Origin: DASPKW01 sp038244055
GTDB taxonomy: Bacteria; Planctomycetota; Phycisphaerae; Tepidisphaerales; Tepidisphaeraceae
Length of the DNA stretch: 27,656 nt
NCBI GenBank assembly: GCA_038244055.1
Contig: JBBRTW010000030.1
Span: 1-27,656, forward strand
Reading direction: 5' to 3'
The notes beneath the pieces are model-generated. The model ran no database searches, was not told where the DNA came from, and saw nothing but the letters and a program-made list of their open reading frames with translations. Below, piece after piece: positions 24,005 through 27,656 of this stretch. The translations under genes were made by a program, and so were the position numbers. Numbering within the stretch: position 1 is the first letter of the stretch; the number at the start of each line of letters is the position of its first letter.

Positions 24005-24217
24005 TCAAATATCGCCGGGCTGCAATCCAGTGCTTTTGGAAATTCGTGAAAGCATACTCGGGCCGATTTCATCCCGATCATCGAACGCGAACACATAATC
24101 CAACCAGCCCGCACGCTCAAGAACCTTGTGCGACCCAGATTGCCGTTTGAGGGTCCAACCAATTCGAATCAGCGCGGCGAGCACTCGCGCTGCGCGAGCA
24201 GATTTCCACCGGCTCAC
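24005..24217 (-). CDS. hicA: HicA-like toxin (mRNA interferase)
   Basis: This 70-residue basic protein has the HicA double-stranded-RNA-binding-like fold pattern: RAARVLAALIRIGWTLKRQS followed by the catalytic GSHKVL (His30), then a strand-rich middle and DRDEIGPSMLSRISKSTGLQ as the C-terminal helix. HicA toxins cut mRNA (and tmRNA) independently of ribosome position once HicB is removed. Its ATG overlaps the hicB stop by 4 bases (ATGA), so translation is coupled. The length is normal. The order antitoxin then toxin is one of the two orders known for this system. Confidence 0.85.
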   Translation of the reverse strand: MSRWKSARAARVLAALIRIGWTLKRQSGSHKVLERAGWLDYVFAFDDRDEIGPSMLSRISKSTGLQPGDI

Positions 24218-24420
24218 GCCGGCACCTTGAAAACATCCGTCATCTCGGGAACGATTTCGCCATGTTCCAACCGATCTGCAAGAACTCGAAGCGCCAGCGC
24301 TTTGGCAGCAGAAATAGCCTCTTCGCGAGTCGAACCATAGGACAATACACCAGGCAACTCGCAGATCTCGGCGATCCAGCGGCCATCTTCTTCCCGATCA
24401 ATTTCTATGTCGAATCGCAT
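24214..24420 (-). CDS. hicB: HicB-like antitoxin
   Basis: This 68-residue protein starts MRFDIEIDREEDGRWIAEIC and contains ELPGVLSYGSTREEAISAAK, the standard partial RNase-H-like HicB fold (an E-x-DGRW-A-E-x-P-G-x-x-x-G pattern). It neutralises HicA by covering the active site. The start at 24420 was chosen over an earlier in-frame codon because AGGAG lies 8 bases upstream. The protein ends soon after the HicB core without an obvious ribbon-helix-helix or HTH domain, so DNA binding and autoregulation are uncertain. It begins 24 bases after the panC stop and may be partly read from panC transcription. Confidence 0.87.
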   Translation of the reverse strand: MRFDIEIDREEDGRWIAEICELPGVLSYGSTREEAISAAKALALRVLADRLEHGEIVPEMTDVFKVPA

Positions 24421-24428
24421 TTCACTTT

Positions 24429-24433
24429 CTCCT
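24429..24433 (-). promoter_or_regulatory. Shine-Dalgarno site fixing the hicB start
   Basis: AGGAG on the minus strand, 8 bases before the ATG at 24420. It overlaps the alternative upstream start region and so rules that start out. Confidence 0.65.
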
Positions 24434-24444
24434 GCTAACACACA

Positions 24445-25326
24445 TTATACGTCCACGACCTCATCCGTGCCGCTAGAATTCTCCGCCGCAACCCGCGGCA
24501 TCAAAATAATATTATCAATCAGCCGGGTCACACCCACCCGCGCGGCGATGGCGAGGACTGTTGGCGCTTCAATGCGCTCCACGGTTTTCAGGGTTTGCCA
24601 ATCGACAGTTGCGACGTAGTCGATGCTCAGGTGCTGTTCCAGCAGAGGCCGCTGGGCGGTGGCGGCCAGGCGGTTGGTCTGGTCGATCCCCGATTTGAAC
24701 TCGGCCATCGCCAGCATCAACCCTCGGATGATGGAGAGGCCTTTAGCGCGGTCTTCGGGGGTTAAGTACTGATTGCGGCTGGACATGGCCATGCCATCGG
24801 GGTCGCGGACGGTGGGGCAGGCGATCACTTCGATTGGCCAGTCGAGCGCTTCGACCATGGCCTGGAGGATGCGGAGCTGCTGGTAATCCTTCTGGCCGAA
24901 ACAGGCGACATCGGGCTGGACGATATTGAAGAGCTTGGCGACGACCTGGCAGACGCCGCGGAAATGGTTCTGGCGATGCTTGCCTTCGAGGATCGAGGAG
25001 AGTGCGGGGAGATCGACGATGACATCGGGGATGCCCGGGCGGTAGATTTCCTCGGGCGGCGGGTTGAAGACGAAATCGACGCCGGCGGCCTCGCATTTCT
25101 CCAGGTCGGCGGCGATGGGGCGGGGGTATTTGTTGTAGTCTTCCTTGGGCCCAAACTGGGTGGGGTTGACGAAGATGGAGACGGCGACGGCCGGGGCGTT
25201 GTTGCGGGCGTGGGCGACCAGGGACATGTGGCCGGGATGGAGCGCGCCCATGGTGGGCACGAGGGCGAGTCGGGGGAAGCGCTTGCGGAGGGCGCGGCAG
25301 TCTTCGATGGTGCGGACGATTTCCAT
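24445..25326 (-). CDS. panC: Pantothenate synthetase
   Basis: This 293-residue protein has the full-length PanC pattern: LVPTMGALHPGHMSLV (22-37) with the HxGH nucleotide site, SIFVNPTQFGP, the GQKDYQQLRILQAMV region and SSRNQYLTPEDR. It joins pantoate and beta-alanine with ATP, the last step of vitamin B5 synthesis, in the cytosol. The start MEIVRTIEDCRALRKRF fits the family length of about 280 residues. The other pantothenate genes (panB, panD) are not nearby. A HicBA module follows after 24 bases on the same strand. The gene is transcribed divergently from the DUF4159 gene, with about 200 bases between the two starts. Confidence 0.95.
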   Translation of the reverse strand: MEIVRTIEDCRALRKRFPRLALVPTMGALHPGHMSLVAHARNNAPAVAVSIFVNPTQFGPKEDYNKYPRPIAADLEKCEAAGVDFVFNPPPEEIYRPGIPDVIVDLPALSSILEGKHRQNHFRGVCQVVAKLFNIVQPDVACFGQKDYQQLRILQAMVEALDWPIEVIACPTVRDPDGMAMSSRNQYLTPEDRAKGLSIIRGLMLAMAEFKSGIDQTNRLAATAQRPLLEQHLSIDYVATVDWQTLKTVERIEAPTVLAIAARVGVTRLIDNIILMPRVAAENSSGTDEVVDV

Positions 25327-25526
25327 GGGGTCTTTGTGGGGCGAACGTGGATATTTGTCAATCGGCAGGGGCGGGCGGGGGAACCGCGGGCAGTTCCAAT
25401 TCGCCGGTGACCACCGTAAAATGGCGCCTGCGGTATTTTGATTGCGGGAGTTCGGTCGAGACGATTAAATGGCGGATAGAATGCGGTGCGTCGACGCGCG
25501 GTAACCCAGGCCGGGGCGGAGCGTTC

Positions 25527-27656
25527 ATGGCGATTAAAATGCAATGCCACCAATGCGGGAAGGTTGCCCAGTTCTCCGGGGGCGACACCGGACTGACCGC
25601 GCTCTGCATCGCCTGCGGGGCCCGCTTCACGATACCACCCGAATTGGCCCGGCAGGACCCGCCCGATATGCCCCCCCTGCCCGCCGGCGCGCCTGCGCTG
25701 GCGAAAAAGACCGCGCCGACCGTCCCGGCCGGAGCGCCGCCCGTGCCGGCAGCGCCGTTTCCACCCACGCTGACTTCGATGGCGCTGCTCGGACCGGCGG
25801 GAGGCGGATTGGCCGCACTGCCGCAGCCCCGGGTTGCGCCCGGCGCGGCGCTGGTGCCGGGCGGCAAGGTGCAGGAGGTCTCGCCCGATGAAATCGCCAT
25901 GGAGCTTGCCCCCGCTCGGCGCGGTATCCTGCTTGGGTTGCTGGGGGCGGCCGTGGTGGTGATTGGAATTCTCGGGGCGGTGCTTTATTTCACCAGCCGG
26001 CCGACCTGGGAAATGACCCACGCCGGCGAAATTCGCGATCTCAAATCCCGCGCCGAGCAACTGGTGGTCGCCAATCGCCTGGCCGATGCCTACCAGGTTT
26101 ATCATCAACTCGACGATCTGACGGCCGATCAGACCATTCAGGATTCGCATCTCAAGGCCGAGATCGCCGATGCCCGCAAGAAGCGCGACGAGCTGTTCGA
26201 TGCCTTGTTCAAGCAGGCCAAGGGGCAGTACGCAGCCAAAAACGCGCCGGCCGACAAGCCCAACTCAACGGAGAAGCCAGCCGTCACAACCGGCAACAAG
26301 CCGCCGGCCGAGCCCGAGCGCGTAGTCGCGGTTGCGGTAGCGCCGACACCGACGCCTTCCGGGACCAGCGGCGGATCGACGGCAACAGTCACTCCGCCCG
26401 CCGTAGCTCCGGCCGTGACGCCCGAACCTGCTCCGGTCAAACCCGCGCCCGAAGCCTTCAAGCCCTCGGTGACGATTCGGCCGCCGGATCAGAAGAATCC
26501 CGCGCCGGGCGTCGCCCGCGCGCCGGAGATGCAGCCGGGCGATTTCAATGGCCGATTTCGCCGGCCGACTTTTGGCCGCCGCCGTCCGCAGGCGGGGGAT
26601 ACGATCAGCGATGAAGAGATCGGGCTGGCGATTCAGAAGGCCGTCGATCACCTGCTGGGCCAGTTCCAGAACGGCGAGCTGCAGGGCGCGATGAATAATG
26701 GGGGCGGCCGGCGGGGCGGCGATGCCCACGCGGCCGGAACCGATGCGCTGTGCGTTTACGCTTTGCTCCAGGCCTCGTACGCGATCAAGGATGAGCGCCT
26801 CAACCTCCACGGCGCGACCATTCGCGACATGATCGCCAAGATGAAGGAAATGCCCATGGAGACCGGGCCGGTGACCTACGCGCGGGCCATCCGCGCCACG
26901 GCGCTGGCGGTCACCAATCGGGCGGAGGATAAGGAGGCGCTCAAGGCGGATGTGAACTATCTGCTCAACAGCCACGTCAACGGGTCTTACACCTACGCGG
27001 CGACGCGGCGGCCGCAGGGGATGATGTCGGGGCCGAAGGTTTCCTTCGGCGACAATTCCAACGCGCAGTACGGTTTGCTGGGGGTGTGGTCCGGCGCGGA
27101 GGTGGCGATCGAAGTGCCGACTGCCTACTGGACGGCGGTGGATGGACACTGGACGCGGGCGCAGTTGGACGATGGCGAATGGGGCTACACCGGCAACATG
27201 GGAAATGTCGGCCGCATGGGCGGGAACGGACGTTTGTCGATGACGGTGGCGGGGATCGCATCGCTCTTCGTCACCCACGACTGGCTGGATGCGCCCAAGT
27301 ACGGTGTATCGGTCGGCCGCGATCCGTTTTCGCCGGCCTTGAAGAAGGGCCTGGACTGGCTGGAGAGCGGCGACAATTCCGTTTCCGACCTGAGCAGCGG
27401 CTACACGCTTTACGGGATCGAGCGCGTCGGGCTGGCCTCGGGGTTCAAGTTCTTCGGCAACCACGAATGGTATCGCGAGATGGCGCGGACGGTGGTGGAT
27501 GCGCAGCAGCCCAACGGCGGCTGGATGGGCTCCTACGGGGCGGATGTGGAGACGGCGTATCACCTGCTGTTCCTGGCGCGGGGCCGGCATCCAGTGCTGA
27601 TGAACAAGCTGCGCTTCGACGGCTCCTGGGCCAACCGCCCGCGCGATGTGGCCAAC
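25527..27656 (+). CDS. Membrane-anchored prenyltransferase-repeat protein with DUF4159 beginning (cut by window edge)
   Basis: The frame is open for 710 codons and leaves the window at the right edge. It starts at the ATG at 25527 with GGAG six bases upstream. Residues 1-31 form a CxxC-x16-CxxC zinc ribbon (Cys7, 10, 27, 30). A Pro/Ala-rich linker leads to one membrane segment (about 132-155). Residues 165-220 are helical and charged, 235-355 a long Pro/Ala linker. Residues 365-690 have the alpha/alpha barrel look of squalene-cyclase/prenyltransferase repeats (VDHLLGQFQNGELQGA, DALCVYALLQASYAI, QPNGGWMGSYGADVETAYHL). The last visible part, MNKLRFDGSWANRPRDVAN, is the normal entry to DUF4159, a domain common in planctomycetes. 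Its role is unknown; the layout suggests a membrane-anchored periplasmic protein. Confidence 0.85.
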   Translation, partial: MAIKMQCHQCGKVAQFSGGDTGLTALCIACGARFTIPPELARQDPPDMPPLPAGAPALAKKTAPTVPAGAPPVPAAPFPPTLTSMALLGPAGGGLAALPQPRVAPGAALVPGGKVQEVSPDEIAMELAPARRGILLGLLGAAVVVIGILGAVLYFTSRPTWEMTHAGEIRDLKSRAEQLVVANRLADAYQVYHQLDDLTADQTIQDSHLKAEIADARKKRDELFDALFKQAKGQYAAKNAPADKPNSTEKPAVTTGNKPPAEPERVVAVAVAPTPTPSGTSGGSTATVTPPAVAPAVTPEPAPVKPAPEAFKPSVTIRPPDQKNPAPGVARAPEMQPGDFNGRFRRPTFGRRRPQAGDTISDEEIGLAIQKAVDHLLGQFQNGELQGAMNNGGGRRGGDAHAAGTDALCVYALLQASYAIKDERLNLHGATIRDMIAKMKEMPMETGPVTYARAIRATALAVTNRAEDKEALKADVNYLLNSHVNGSYTYAATRRPQGMMSGPKVSFGDNSNAQYGLLGVWSGAEVAIEVPTAYWTAVDGHWTRAQLDDGEWGYTGNMGNVGRMGGNGRLSMTVAGIASLFVTHDWLDAPKYGVSVGRDPFSPALKKGLDWLESGDNSVSDLSSGYTLYGIERVGLASGFKFFGNHEWYREMARTVVDAQQPNGGWMGSYGADVETAYHLLFLARGRHPVLMNKLRFDGSWANRPRDVAN

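Noticed and set aside
24825..27590. Two 441-codon minus-strand frames across panC and the DUF4159 gene
   Set aside because: They lie opposite to, or out of frame with, genes having strong family motifs and consist of Arg/Pro/His-rich sequence.

Overview
The window reads as a GC-rich chromosomal segment of a planctomycete, probably of the Phycisphaerae type. The lineage call rests on protein families typical of that phylum: a large secreted protein combining a propeller, HEAT-like helices and a C-terminal PVC-type c-heme domain (11199-14435); a small membrane protein with the zinc ribbon CPECGYDLRATPDRCPECG (2002-2352); a prenyltransferase-repeat/DUF4159 protein running off the right edge (25527-27656); a DUF4058 protein; two xylose-isomerase-like TIM barrels; and a short histone H1-like protein. 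Most genes lie on the minus strand. Plus-strand genes occur at 5989-8777 and at the right edge.

Layout. 1-1960 is a mobile or defence patch: the start of a probable IS66-type transposase, a restriction-endonuclease-like gene whose 3' end runs into it, the overlapping DNA methyltransferase, and a decayed scrap of a second methyltransferase. 2002-5786 holds small envelope proteins, a heavy-metal-binding (HMA) domain protein, a site-2-protease-like M50 peptidase and a secreted SGNH hydrolase. 5989-8777 (plus) holds a TrpG/PabA glutamine amidotransferase, a probable antitoxin plus PIN toxin pair, a sugar isomerase-like TIM barrel and a YhcG-type nuclease gene that has lost its middle. 9053-19474 (minus) holds a coiled-coil protein, a FabZ-like dehydratase, the histone-like protein, the heme-domain protein, an unrecognised protein, a membrane acyltransferase, a frameshifted small gene coupled to a second TIM barrel, and DUF4058. 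19523-25326 (minus) holds a membrane M48 peptidase, a Cof-type HAD phosphatase, a broken GNAT gene, a HicBA module and panC.

The genes do not form one pathway. Core metabolism (trpG/pabA, fabZ, panC) is interspersed with toxin-antitoxin pairs and decaying accessory genes. At least four protein genes look broken: the restriction enzyme at its 3' end, yhcG, the small gene at 17150-17405 and the GNAT gene.

The strongest structure outside genes is a set of short tandem arrays with an exact 7-bp period in five intergenic positions. Their units are related, and they resemble the heptameric STRR repeats known from filamentous cyanobacteria. There is also a 37-bp inverted repeat enclosing 25-bp direct repeats, and several dispersed REP-like palindromes, one of which supplies the last codons of the acyltransferase. 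I did not find a convincing new multi-gene system. The repeat families and the uncharacterised antitoxin are the best leads.
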